A DNA stretch of 64,000 nt from the NCBI GenBank assembly GCA_902623785.1, contig CACNVG010000001.1:10001-74000 (forward strand), in the 5' to 3' direction. The translations under genes were made by a program, and so were the position numbers. Position 1 is the stretch's first letter; each line of letters opens with the position of its first letter. Shown here in pieces: positions 44,381-53,381 of this stretch. Source of the DNA: an uncultured Pelagibacteraceae bacterium. GTDB lineage: Bacteria > Pseudomonadota > Alphaproteobacteria > Pelagibacterales > Pelagibacteraceae. The notes beneath the pieces were generated by a model that was given only the letters and a program-made list of their open reading frames with translations, had not been told where the DNA came from and did not search any database.

Positions 44381-45032
44381 AAAATTTAATTTCTTTTTTT
44401 ATATTATTGTAATTTTTTTTTTATCATCGATTCATAATATTGAATTAAAACAACTAAATTTTTTTAAGATAAAAAAAATTTATGTAAATAGTGAAGACAG
44501 TAAACTTAATTTCATTGTAAAAAATAATTATAAAGATTTGATAGGTCAGAATATTTTTTTTTTAGAGAAAACATCATTTAGCATTCTTGATGATATGAAC
44601 AACATACATGAATATTCTGTTAAAAAAAGATTTCCTAATAAAATTTCTATTGAAATAGTCCCAACCAAACCAATTGCTAACGTAATAAGACCTGAAAAAA
44701 ATTTTTTTATAGGAAATAACGGTAAAAAAATAAAACCCTCATCAAAACAAGAAAATTTATTGAAAGTATATGGCTCAAATAATACTGGAAAAATTTTTCA
44801 AACATTAGGAATGATCCAAAAATCAGAAATAGAATTTTCTAATATAAAAAGCATCAAATTTTATCCAAGTGAAAGAATTGACATTATTCTTAAAAAAAAT
44901 CTTAAAATTAAATATCCAATAAATTTAGATTTAAAAATATTAAACTTAAGTAACAAAATTTTAGAAGACGATAAATTTAAAAACGCAAAAGAAATTGATT
45001 TAAGAGTAAAAAATCAGATAATTAAAAAATGA
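44361..45032 (+). CDS. ftsQ: Cell division protein FtsQ
   Basis: A 223-residue bitopic protein with a transmembrane helix at about 9-25. A POTRA domain follows (FFKIKKIYVN, LIGQNIFFLE, EYSVKKRFPNKISIEIV). The rest fits the FtsQ beta domain. It recruits FtsL/FtsB at the septum. Short relative to many alphaproteobacterial FtsQ, lacking a long cytoplasmic tail. Its stop overlaps the next gene by 4 nt. Confidence 0.88.
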   Translation: MHQKIDKKFNFFFYIIVIFFLSSIHNIELKQLNFFKIKKIYVNSEDSKLNFIVKNNYKDLIGQNIFFLEKTSFSILDDMNNIHEYSVKKRFPNKISIEIVPTKPIANVIRPEKNFFIGNNGKKIKPSSKQENLLKVYGSNNTGKIFQTLGMIQKSEIEFSNIKSIKFYPSERIDIILKKNLKIKYPINLDLKILNLSNKILEDDKFKNAKEIDLRVKNQIIKK

Positions 45033-45733
45033 AAAAAGCTAAAAATAAAGAATTTTTTTTTAGTATTGTGGAAAATATTTTTTGCATTAGTTATTTCGAT
45101 ACCAATAAAAATAAATTAATCAATTATCATAATTTTGAATTACCAGATAATTTTGAAAATGAACTCAATTTTGAAATATTGATTAAATTTTTTGCAGAAA
45201 AAATAAAAAAAATCGAAAAAGAAAACAGTTTTTTTATTGAAAGTGCAAATATTTTGGTAGACTTTGAGTCTCATTTATTGTCATTATCAATTAAAAATTT
45301 GGTAGATAAGAAAATCTCTGAAGAAAAAGATGTTATAAGGTTGATAAAAGATGCAAAACAATTAATAACAAAGTCTAATAGTTCTGAAACAATTTTACAT
45401 ATTTTGATAAATAAATATTTATTCGATAAAATCGAATACTTAAATTTTCCAGAAAATTTGTCTTACTCAGAACTTATCTTAGACTTAAGTTTTATTACTT
45501 TAAAAAATGATAGGATAAAGAAAACTCAAGACATATTTAAAAATTGTGATGTAATGTTAAACAAGTTCATTGCATACGATTATTCCAAAAATTTTATTAA
45601 AGAAGGTGATGTTAATAATTGCATTGCCGCAAAGAGAATTAATGATGGAGAAAACCCTTCAGAAGTAAAAATCCTAAGCATTATTAAGAAAGACCAAGGT
45701 TTTTTTGAAAAATTGTTCAATTTAATGGGATAA
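45029..45733 (+). CDS. Short FtsA-like protein without the ATP-binding half
   Basis: A 234-residue protein in the ftsA position, after ftsQ. Residues ~68-190 can be aligned by eye with FtsA subdomains 1A-1C: FFIESANILVDFESHLLSLS matches the strand/SGxH region, ISEEKDVIRLIKDAK the EEDVxxVIxxAK helix, TILHILINKYLFD the LHVIPQEYxID strand, and KTQDIFKNCDVMLNKFIA the NIxxxVExCGLxVDxLI helix. The following DIGGGT phosphate loop, 2A and 2B are absent. The C-terminus KDQGFFEKLFNLMG looks like the FtsA membrane-targeting helix. It may tether the divisome without ATPase activity. Homology is inferred by eye. Confidence 0.7.
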   Translation: MKKAKNKEFFFSIVENIFCISYFDTNKNKLINYHNFELPDNFENELNFEILIKFFAEKIKKIEKENSFFIESANILVDFESHLLSLSIKNLVDKKISEEKDVIRLIKDAKQLITKSNSSETILHILINKYLFDKIEYLNFPENLSYSELILDLSFITLKNDRIKKTQDIFKNCDVMLNKFIAYDYSKNFIKEGDVNNCIAAKRINDGENPSEVKILSIIKKDQGFFEKLFNLMG

Positions 45734-45800
45734 AACCTGTATTGTTTTGTAATATAACTTGTTTTTCATGTTTATTTTGATCAGTTTATAAGTCTTTCCC

Positions 45801-46721
45801 ATGTCAATCTTAAAACAAAAAACAATTAAAAAACCGATAACTCTTTCTGGGATAGGTCTGCACTCAGGAAAAGAAGCTAATATTAAGCTTTTACCTGGCT
45901 CTCCAAATTCAGGCATAATATTTAAAAGATGCGATTTAAAAAATAATAATCTCATTTATCCAAGTGTTTTCAACGTAACAAGTGCTTCTTATTGTACTAA
46001 AATCACAAATGAAAGTGGGGCATCAGTTTCTACCGTAGAACATCTTATGGCAGCATTATGCGGTAAGGGAATTGATAATATAATAATCGAGATTGACTCT
46101 GAGGAAATTCCGATTTTAGATGGTTCAGCAAAAGTATTCACAAGTGAAATTGATAAAGTTGGTTTAGATGTTAGTGATTATCCAATAAAAATAATTACTA
46201 TTAATAAAAAAGTAACATTCAAAGATGGAGAAAAATTTATAACGTTTGAACCAAATAGTATTAGTCTCGAAATAGACTTTGAAATTAAGTTTGCAAATAG
46301 TTTAATTGGTAATCAAAAAAATAAAATTAATATATACATGGATGATTTAACTAATATGTATAATTCAAGAACATTCTGCTTATTCGAAGATATTGAAAAA
46401 TTGAAAAAAATGAACTTGGCAAAAGGTGGAAGTTTAGATAATGCAATTGTGGTTAAAAAAGATAAAATATTAAATAAGGAAAATTTACGGAATGACAAGG
46501 AATTTGTGAATCATAAAATCCTTGATTGTTTAGGTGATATATATCTTACAGGGTACAAACTAGTTGGCAAAGTTACATCAAGCCAAGGTGGACATAATAT
46601 CACCAATTTAGGATTAAGAAAATTACTGAGTGAAAACGATAATTTTTCAGTGTTAGAACTTAAAGAAAAAAATATACCTCATTCCTTCCTTAATAAGAAT
46701 ATTTTAAAATCTATTGCATAA
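45801..46721 (+). CDS. lpxC: UDP-3-O-acyl-N-acetylglucosamine deacetylase LpxC
   Basis: A 306-residue zinc deacetylase. VEHLMAAL gives one His ligand and HKILD at 238-242 gives the second His and the Asp; the late GGHN carries the catalytic-loop His. It commits UDP-acyl-GlcNAc to lipid A, showing that the organism makes LPS. It starts 67 nt after the short ftsA-like gene, a gap large for this cluster that may hold its own promoter. Confidence 0.96.
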   Translation: MSILKQKTIKKPITLSGIGLHSGKEANIKLLPGSPNSGIIFKRCDLKNNNLIYPSVFNVTSASYCTKITNESGASVSTVEHLMAALCGKGIDNIIIEIDSEEIPILDGSAKVFTSEIDKVGLDVSDYPIKIITINKKVTFKDGEKFITFEPNSISLEIDFEIKFANSLIGNQKNKINIYMDDLTNMYNSRTFCLFEDIEKLKKMNLAKGGSLDNAIVVKKDKILNKENLRNDKEFVNHKILDCLGDIYLTGYKLVGKVTSSQGGHNITNLGLRKLLSENDNFSVLELKEKNIPHSFLNKNILKSIA

Positions 46722-46761
46722 ATATTAATTTTTTCTAAATTAGTAAAAAACCTAAATAAAT

Positions 46762-47589
46762 ATGTTTTATAGAATTTTAAATATTTTGATATTCTGCCTC
46801 CTTACTATTGGATGTTCAAAAAAAGAAAAAGTTTCAATAATAGAAGAAAAAGATTTTGAACTTCAAATGATTTCAGCTTTTAGAGAGGGATACAAAGAGT
46901 TTCAAGAAGGTGACTCCCTTTATGCTGCAAAAAAATTCAACGAGGCAGAATTGTTATATCCTCAATCAGAATGGGCGCCCAAAGCAGCTTTAATGGCAGC
47001 TTACGTTTATTATGCACAAGATTATTATTATGATGCAGAATTTGAATTAAACAGATTTATAAAAACATATCCAAACGATAAAAATATTTCTTATGCTCAT
47101 TTTTTGTTAGCAATATGTTATTATGAAAAAATTGTTGATGAAAAGAAAGATCTTGCACCATTATTAAAAGCTCAAAATAAATTTAACTTTATCGTTAAGG
47201 AGTATCCAAATTCAGATTTTGCACTTGATGCAAAATACAAACTTGATCTTATACAAGATTACTTAGCGCAAAAAGAAATGTACATTGCTTATCACTATAT
47301 TAAAAAAAAAAAATGGATAGCAGCAATTAATAGATATAAAACAGTAATTGAGAAATATGAAAAAACCATATTTGTTGAAGAGGCACTACATAGATTAGTC
47401 GAACTTCACTATAAAATAGGTTTAGTAGCAGAGTCTAAAAAGTACGCCTCAATTTTAGGTTATAATTATGACTCAAGCCTATGGTATGAAAAATCATATA
47501 AGATATTTAATACACAATACAAATCTCAATTGGACATTAAAAAAGAAAAAAAAAGTGTTTTCAAAAAATTTATGAAAATATTTAATTAG
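46762..47589 (+). CDS. bamD: Outer-membrane assembly lipoprotein BamD
   Basis: A 275-residue lipoprotein. The lipobox LTIGC puts the lipid on Cys18. Several TPR-like repeats follow (FREGYKEFQEGDSLYAAKKF, DAEFELNRFIKTYPND, RYKTVIEKYEKT). BamD is the essential lipoprotein of the BAM complex that inserts outer-membrane barrels. ligA follows 1 nt downstream; in many alphaproteobacteria recN lies between these two genes, but not here. Confidence 0.92.
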   Translation: MFYRILNILIFCLLTIGCSKKEKVSIIEEKDFELQMISAFREGYKEFQEGDSLYAAKKFNEAELLYPQSEWAPKAALMAAYVYYAQDYYYDAEFELNRFIKTYPNDKNISYAHFLLAICYYEKIVDEKKDLAPLLKAQNKFNFIVKEYPNSDFALDAKYKLDLIQDYLAQKEMYIAYHYIKKKKWIAAINRYKTVIEKYEKTIFVEEALHRLVELHYKIGLVAESKKYASILGYNYDSSLWYEKSYKIFNTQYKSQLDIKKEKKSVFKKFMKIFN

Positions 47590-47590
47590 T

Positions 47591-49612
47591 ATGAAAAAAT
47601 CTTTTTCAAATAAAGATAAATATTTAAAAAAGATTAAACAAATACAGAAATATAATAAATTTTATTTTCAAGGAAATTCACCAAAAATTACTGATCAAGA
47701 ATATGATAAATTAAAAAAAGAAATTGAAAATTTAGAAAAAGAATTTAATTTTTCTCATCAAGACTCCCCATCAAATTCTGTTGGATACACGCCTGCCAAA
47801 AACTTCAAAAAATTTCCGCATAGAGTTAAAATGCTTTCATTGTCTAATGCTTTTAATAAAGATGATTTAAAAAATTTTGAGAAAAGAGTTGTTAATTATC
47901 TTAATCTCCAAAAAAACCATCAATTTGAATATAGTGTTGAACCTAAGATTGATGGTATTTCGGCATCTTTAACATATAAGTCTGGAAAATTTGAAAAAGG
48001 TTTATCAAGAGGAAATGGTGAAGAGGGAGAAGATATAACGGAAAATTTAAGAACTATCGGAGACATTCCTTTAGAAATAAAAAATCCAGATTTTCCAGAG
48101 GATATAGACATAAGAGGTGAAGTGTTTATTCAAAATGATGATTTTGAGAATATTAAATCGGAATTTGCTAATCCAAGAAATGCAGCGTCAGGCTCCTTAA
48201 GACAAAAAGACCCCAAGAAAACATCTCTAATTCCATTAAAATTTATCGCATATACCTTTGGCTTTATTTCAAAAAATAAAATTAAAAACCAGTCTGAGTA
48301 CTTAGAAAAATTAAAAATATGGGGATTTAAAACATCAGACCTAAATAAAAAAATTTCTAAAATTGATGAATTAATTGCTTATCACTCCGAAATTGAAAAA
48401 ATAAGATATCAATTAAAATATGATTTAGATGGTATTGTTTATAAGATAAACGACTTAAATTTACAAAAGAGATTGGGTAACGTAGCTAATGCACCCAGAT
48501 GGGCAATAGCTCATAAATTTTCTGCTAGTAGTTCTGTTTCAATAATTAAAGATATTGAAATTCAAGTTGGAAGAACTGGAGCATTAACACCTGTAGCTAA
48601 AATTAAACCTGTCAATATTGGAGGTGTCGTAGTTTCAAATGCAACTTTACACAATGAGGAAGAGATTATTAGAAAGGATATACGAATTGGCGACACTGTA
48701 AAAATCGAAAGAGCAGGAGATGTAATTCCACATGTAATTTCAGTAGATATTAAAAAAAGAGAAAAAAAATCAAAAAAATTTATTTTCCCAAAAAAATGTC
48801 CCTCATGTGGATCAAATACAGCAAAAGAATTTAACCAACAAACCAAAAAATATGACGCTGTAAGACGCTGCACTAGCGAAGGTTTTGTTTGCGATAAAAT
48901 AGCAATTGAGAAATTAAAACATTTTGTGTCTAAAGATGCATTAAATATAGAGGGTTTAGGTAAAAAAGTAATAGAGCAATTCTGGGAATTAAAATTTATT
49001 AAATACCCTTTTGACGTATTTAATTTAGATTATAAAAAAATATCAAATTTGGATGGCTGGGGAGACTTATCAGTTAAAAATCTTAGAAACTCAATTGAAA
49101 AAGCAAAATTTATAAAATTAGAAAAATTCGTATTTTCTTTAGGGATAAGACATATAGGTCAAGAAAATGCTAAATTAATTGCAGAGAATGTTAAAAAAGC
49201 AAATAGTTTTTTTGACTTAAAAAATAAAAATTTAATCAAGGAACTTATTTCAATTGATGGGATTGGAGAAACACAAATTAATTCATTATTAAATTTTTTT
49301 AGTAATAATATAAATCTAATGGTAATAGAAAAACTGATAAAGGTTTTAAATATTCAAGATTATAATCGTACAAACACCAAGGGAAAATTAAATAAAAAAA
49401 CTTTTATGTTTACTGGCAAACTAGAGAATATATCAAGAGCTGAAGCTAAAAATTTAGTTGAGAATAATGGTGGAAAAGTTATTAGCAGTATTTCAAAAAA
49501 ATTGAATTTTCTTATAATTGGAGAAAAACCCACAAATAGAAAAGTTGAATTAGCAAAAAAAAATAATATTAAATTAATAAAGCTTGATGATTTTAAAAAA
49601 ATGTTAAATTGA
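47591..49612 (+). CDS. ligA: NAD-dependent DNA ligase LigA
   Basis: A 673-residue ligase. The AMP-accepting lysine is K119 in EPKIDGISA. OB-fold region GRTGALTPVAKIKPV, a zinc finger (CPSCG then two later Cys before IAIEKL), helix-hairpin-helix region, and a C-terminal BRCT domain (KTFMFTGKLENISRAEA) follow. It seals Okazaki fragments. Its end overlaps the convergent aminopeptidase gene by 9 nt. Confidence 0.96.
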   Translation: MKKSFSNKDKYLKKIKQIQKYNKFYFQGNSPKITDQEYDKLKKEIENLEKEFNFSHQDSPSNSVGYTPAKNFKKFPHRVKMLSLSNAFNKDDLKNFEKRVVNYLNLQKNHQFEYSVEPKIDGISASLTYKSGKFEKGLSRGNGEEGEDITENLRTIGDIPLEIKNPDFPEDIDIRGEVFIQNDDFENIKSEFANPRNAASGSLRQKDPKKTSLIPLKFIAYTFGFISKNKIKNQSEYLEKLKIWGFKTSDLNKKISKIDELIAYHSEIEKIRYQLKYDLDGIVYKINDLNLQKRLGNVANAPRWAIAHKFSASSSVSIIKDIEIQVGRTGALTPVAKIKPVNIGGVVVSNATLHNEEEIIRKDIRIGDTVKIERAGDVIPHVISVDIKKREKKSKKFIFPKKCPSCGSNTAKEFNQQTKKYDAVRRCTSEGFVCDKIAIEKLKHFVSKDALNIEGLGKKVIEQFWELKFIKYPFDVFNLDYKKISNLDGWGDLSVKNLRNSIEKAKFIKLEKFVFSLGIRHIGQENAKLIAENVKKANSFFDLKNKNLIKELISIDGIGETQINSLLNFFSNNINLMVIEKLIKVLNIQDYNRTNTKGKLNKKTFMFTGKLENISRAEAKNLVENNGGKVISSISKKLNFLIIGEKPTNRKVELAKKNNIKLIKLDDFKKMLN

Positions 49613-51298
49613 AGAACGTAACCATTTTTTTTCATTAAAGCTTAAATATTTATTCAATTTACTATAAACTTCTAGATGATATTGAGATAGGTAATTTTTT
49701 TCATTTTCATTTAGTAACTTAAAATTTACCAAATCATAATCTATTGGTGCTAAAGTTAGGTTTCTAAAACTCAATTTATTTTTTTTCTTTTTAACATAAA
49801 GAAGATTTTCAATTCTTATTCCAAATTTTCCATCTTTATAGTAACCAGGTTCATTACTTAATATCATTCCCTCTTGGATTTTTACTTTATTGTTCTTTGA
49901 AATAGATTGTGGTCCCTCATGAACGTTTAAAAAAAACCCAATTCCGTGACCAGTCCCATGGGCATAGTCCATATTATCCTTTTTTAAAAACTGTCTCGCT
50001 AGCTTATCTATAGCACCTCCATTTTTTAATTTTGAAATATCAGCATTCACAACAGCTAAATGTCCCTTTAAAACTTTGGTAAAAATATTTTTAATTTTAT
50101 TAGATTGACTGCCAAAAGAAATCGTTCTTGTTACATCAGTGGTCCCATATTTATATTGCCCACCTGAATCACAAAGATAAATTTCTTTTCTGTTTAGTTT
50201 TCTTGATGTTTTTTTTGTAGCTCTATAATGAATTATAGATCCATTTCCACCACTTGCTGATATTGTATCAAAACTCGGAAATAAATAATTCTTACTTTTT
50301 TTCCTAAAGTTTTCCAATTTTTTTTGGGCATCAATTTCGGTTATTCTTAATTTTTTGATATTCTTAATCCAGTATAAAAACTTTGTTAATGCTACCCCAT
50401 CTTCAATATGGGCATCTATCATATTTTTTATTTCATATCTGTTTTTTATCGATTTCATGTAATAAATAGGATCACTTATTTTAGATATTGTTGAATTAAT
50501 CTTTAAAAACTTTTCTAGTAAAACTGAACATGTGGTATTATCTATGATAACCTTATTCATCTTAATCTTTTTAATAACATTAAACATTTCTTTTTCTTCA
50601 AAAAAGTTATTTTTATTTATAGTTTTTTTTGAAAGTAAGTTTGAAATTTTTTTTTTTTCTGAAAAAAAATACATTCCACCCCTTTTATTAAGAATTAATC
50701 TACAATTTGGTATTGGACTATAAGGATTATCCTTACCTCTTATGTTAAGTAACCATGCAACATTTTCAGGCGCCGTTATAAAAATATGATCAGATTTATC
50801 TTTTTTCAAAATTTTAATTAACCTTTTTATTTTATTTTTAGATGCCTCTCCTGTTATTGCATGACCTAAGGTATAAAATTTATTTAAATAAGCCGACTTC
50901 TCTTGGACATTAACTAAATCTTTTTCGATTGGGATAAAATCTAAATTTTTTCGGAAATAAAAATTTAATTTCCTATTTGTAAATATTAGCGGGTTATATC
51001 CAATTTTGAGTTTTTGCTTGAAGTATTTATATGGAAGCCCCTTACCAACATCAATTATTCTAAAATATTTTCCAGATTGATTTTTTGCTTGTTGGGTATA
51101 ACGTCCATCTACAAAAAGAAAACTTTTTTTTCTTAGCACTAATGCCATGCCCGCTGAACCATCAAAACCAGAAATGTATTTCAGTCGATCTCGAGACGAG
51201 TATTCAGAGAAATATTCATCGTTTTTTGGTATTAAATACCCGTCTAGATTAAGCTCAATTACTTTTTTTCTTAAAATTTGAATCTTTTTTAAACTCAT
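49604..51298 (-). CDS. Xaa-Pro aminopeptidase (M24B) family peptidase
   Basis: A 564-residue creatinase-fold peptidase. The C-terminal catalytic domain has metal-binding LCDSGGQYKYGTTDVTRT, the His in GTGHGIGFFLNVHEGP, and Glu residues in MILSNEPGYY and GIRIENLLYV. Two creatinase N-terminal domains account for the extra length, as in eukaryote-like aminopeptidase P. It removes N-terminal residues before proline. It overlaps the upstream helicase gene by 4 nt, so the pair forms a minus-strand operon. Confidence 0.92.
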   Translation of the reverse strand: MSLKKIQILRKKVIELNLDGYLIPKNDEYFSEYSSRDRLKYISGFDGSAGMALVLRKKSFLFVDGRYTQQAKNQSGKYFRIIDVGKGLPYKYFKQKLKIGYNPLIFTNRKLNFYFRKNLDFIPIEKDLVNVQEKSAYLNKFYTLGHAITGEASKNKIKRLIKILKKDKSDHIFITAPENVAWLLNIRGKDNPYSPIPNCRLILNKRGGMYFFSEKKKISNLLSKKTINKNNFFEEKEMFNVIKKIKMNKVIIDNTTCSVLLEKFLKINSTISKISDPIYYMKSIKNRYEIKNMIDAHIEDGVALTKFLYWIKNIKKLRITEIDAQKKLENFRKKSKNYLFPSFDTISASGGNGSIIHYRATKKTSRKLNRKEIYLCDSGGQYKYGTTDVTRTISFGSQSNKIKNIFTKVLKGHLAVVNADISKLKNGGAIDKLARQFLKKDNMDYAHGTGHGIGFFLNVHEGPQSISKNNKVKIQEGMILSNEPGYYKDGKFGIRIENLLYVKKKKNKLSFRNLTLAPIDYDLVNFKLLNENEKNYLSQYHLEVYSKLNKYLSFNEKKWLRSSI

Positions 51299-53325
51299 TT
51301 AATTCTTTTTTGATAGCGTATCCATCCTGGACTTCTTATTTCTTGACTTTCATTTTCAATATCCTGATTGAACTCAAAGTCTTGATCATTATCTTCAAAG
51401 TTGTTATTTTTCTCTAAAAACTTTTCGGGTAATTCGTCAACGAAGCGAGAAGATAAACTATCAATCCAATCACCCTGATAAAATCTATTTAGAGAAAAGG
51501 AGATATAAGCCCGTTCCTTTGCTCTTGTAATACCAACGTAGGCTAATCTTCTCTCTTCCTCAAGTCCACTTTGTCCTTTTTCATCTATGGATCTTTGATG
51601 GGGGAATATTCCCTCCTCCCAACAAGGCAAAAAGACTATGTCAAATTCTAACCCTTTAGAGGCATGCATTGTCATAAGATTAATTTTTTCTCCTTCCCAC
51701 TGTTGATCAATCGATGTTGCTAATGAAACATGTTCCAAAAAACTTTCTAAACTATCAAATTCTTTCATGGCACTTAAAAGTTCTTTAATATTTTCAAGTC
51801 TGTTTTCATTTTCTAAATCTTTTTTATTTTTTAGAACTTCAGAGTAACCCGACTCATCTAAAATTAATTGCAAAATTTTAATGTGATCAAATTTTTTTCT
51901 AAAATAATCGTTTCTCCATTTTTCAATCGAGTTTATAAAAGATAAAAGACCAATTTTTGTTTTTGGTTTAATTAAATTTAATTCGATCATTTTTTTTGAA
52001 GCTTTTTCAAGAGAAAGCACATTTTTTTTTGCAAAGTCATTAATTTGTTTAAAAGATGTTTCACCAATAGACCTTTTAGGTACGTTAACTACCCTCTCAA
52101 AGGCTAAATCATCTTTTTCTTGATGAACTAACCTTAGATACGCAACACAATCTTTAATTTCAGCGCGTTCATAAAATTTTGTACCACCTAAAATTCTATA
52201 AGGTAAACCAATCTTCAAAAATCTCTCTTCGAATTCTCTAGTTTGATAAATGGCTCTCACTAAAATAGCAATATTGTTAAAAGAAAACTTTTTATTAAGT
52301 TTTTTTTCTATGATATCTGAAACACCTATTGCCTCATCTTTTCCATTTCTAAAACAGTTTAATTTAATCTTCTCTCCCTCTTCTTTGTTTGAGTTAAGAT
52401 TTTTACCAAGCCTGTTCTCGTTATTAGAAATTAGGTGTGAAGCAACATTTAATATATTTTGTGTTGATCTGTAGTTGTCTTCAAGTCTAATAATCTTAGA
52501 TCCCTCATAAACTTTATCAAATTCTAAAAAATTTTTTATTTCCGCACCTCTCCAACTATATATAGACTGATCGTCATCCCCTACACAACAAATATTTTTA
52601 TGTGTTGAAGTTAGCAACTGCAGCCATTTACTTTGAATAAAATTTGTATCTTGATATTCATCCACCAAAATGTACTTAAATTTTTTTGAATACATTTCAT
52701 TCAAATCTTTATTTTCTTCTAACATTTTAACACAGTGCAGTATTAAGTCTCCAAAATCACAAGCATTCAGATTTAATATTTTATTTTGATAAAGCTGATA
52801 AATCTTTAAAAGATTCTTCTCTAAGGTTTCATTTTTTTTTAACTTTACGTCCTCTGGATACCATCCATTATTTTTCCATTTGTTTATTAAAGATATAATA
52901 AAATTTGGTGAAATTTTTTTTGTATCAATATTTTCGCTTTTACATAAACTTTTTATCAATCTTTGCTGGTCATCTTGATCCAGTATCGTAAAGTTTTGAT
53001 TTAATTTTACAGCGGAGGCATGTTTTCTCAGTATCTTAGCGCAAATTGAGTGAAAAGTTCCTAACCAAGGGAAGCCCACTGCTTTCTTGTTTAAAATTTT
53101 TTCAATTCTAGTTTGCATTTCTTTTGCAGCCTTATTTGTGAAAGTAACTGCTAAAACTTGACTTGGAAAAGCAAGGTTGTTCTCAACAATATTTGCTATT
53201 CTTGATGTTAAAACTCGAGTTTTTCCTGAGCCTGCACCAGCAACAATTAATAGAGGCCCAGATGTATGTAAAACAGCCTCTTTTTGATTATTATTTAAAT
53301 TTTTTAAATATTCAGAGTTTATCAT
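51295..53325 (-). CDS. uvrD: UvrD/PcrA-type DNA helicase
   Basis: A 676-residue SF1A helicase. Walker A GAGSGKT is at 30-36, motif II VDEYQDTN near 220-227, GDDDQSIYSWRGA, and the late VFLPCWEEGIFPHQRS and YVGITRAKER motifs are all present. It unwinds DNA in repair and clears blocked forks. Somewhat shorter than E. coli UvrD (720), mainly at the C-terminal tail. Rep/PcrA are the close alternatives. Confidence 0.93.
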   Translation of the reverse strand: MINSEYLKNLNNNQKEAVLHTSGPLLIVAGAGSGKTRVLTSRIANIVENNLAFPSQVLAVTFTNKAAKEMQTRIEKILNKKAVGFPWLGTFHSICAKILRKHASAVKLNQNFTILDQDDQQRLIKSLCKSENIDTKKISPNFIISLINKWKNNGWYPEDVKLKKNETLEKNLLKIYQLYQNKILNLNACDFGDLILHCVKMLEENKDLNEMYSKKFKYILVDEYQDTNFIQSKWLQLLTSTHKNICCVGDDDQSIYSWRGAEIKNFLEFDKVYEGSKIIRLEDNYRSTQNILNVASHLISNNENRLGKNLNSNKEEGEKIKLNCFRNGKDEAIGVSDIIEKKLNKKFSFNNIAILVRAIYQTREFEERFLKIGLPYRILGGTKFYERAEIKDCVAYLRLVHQEKDDLAFERVVNVPKRSIGETSFKQINDFAKKNVLSLEKASKKMIELNLIKPKTKIGLLSFINSIEKWRNDYFRKKFDHIKILQLILDESGYSEVLKNKKDLENENRLENIKELLSAMKEFDSLESFLEHVSLATSIDQQWEGEKINLMTMHASKGLEFDIVFLPCWEEGIFPHQRSIDEKGQSGLEEERRLAYVGITRAKERAYISFSLNRFYQGDWIDSLSSRFVDELPEKFLEKNNNFEDNDQDFEFNQDIENESQEIRSPGWIRYQKRIK

Positions 53326-53381
53326 TTATATTAAATCACTATAAACCATCTTATAAAGCAATGAAAAATTTTTAAAATTTA

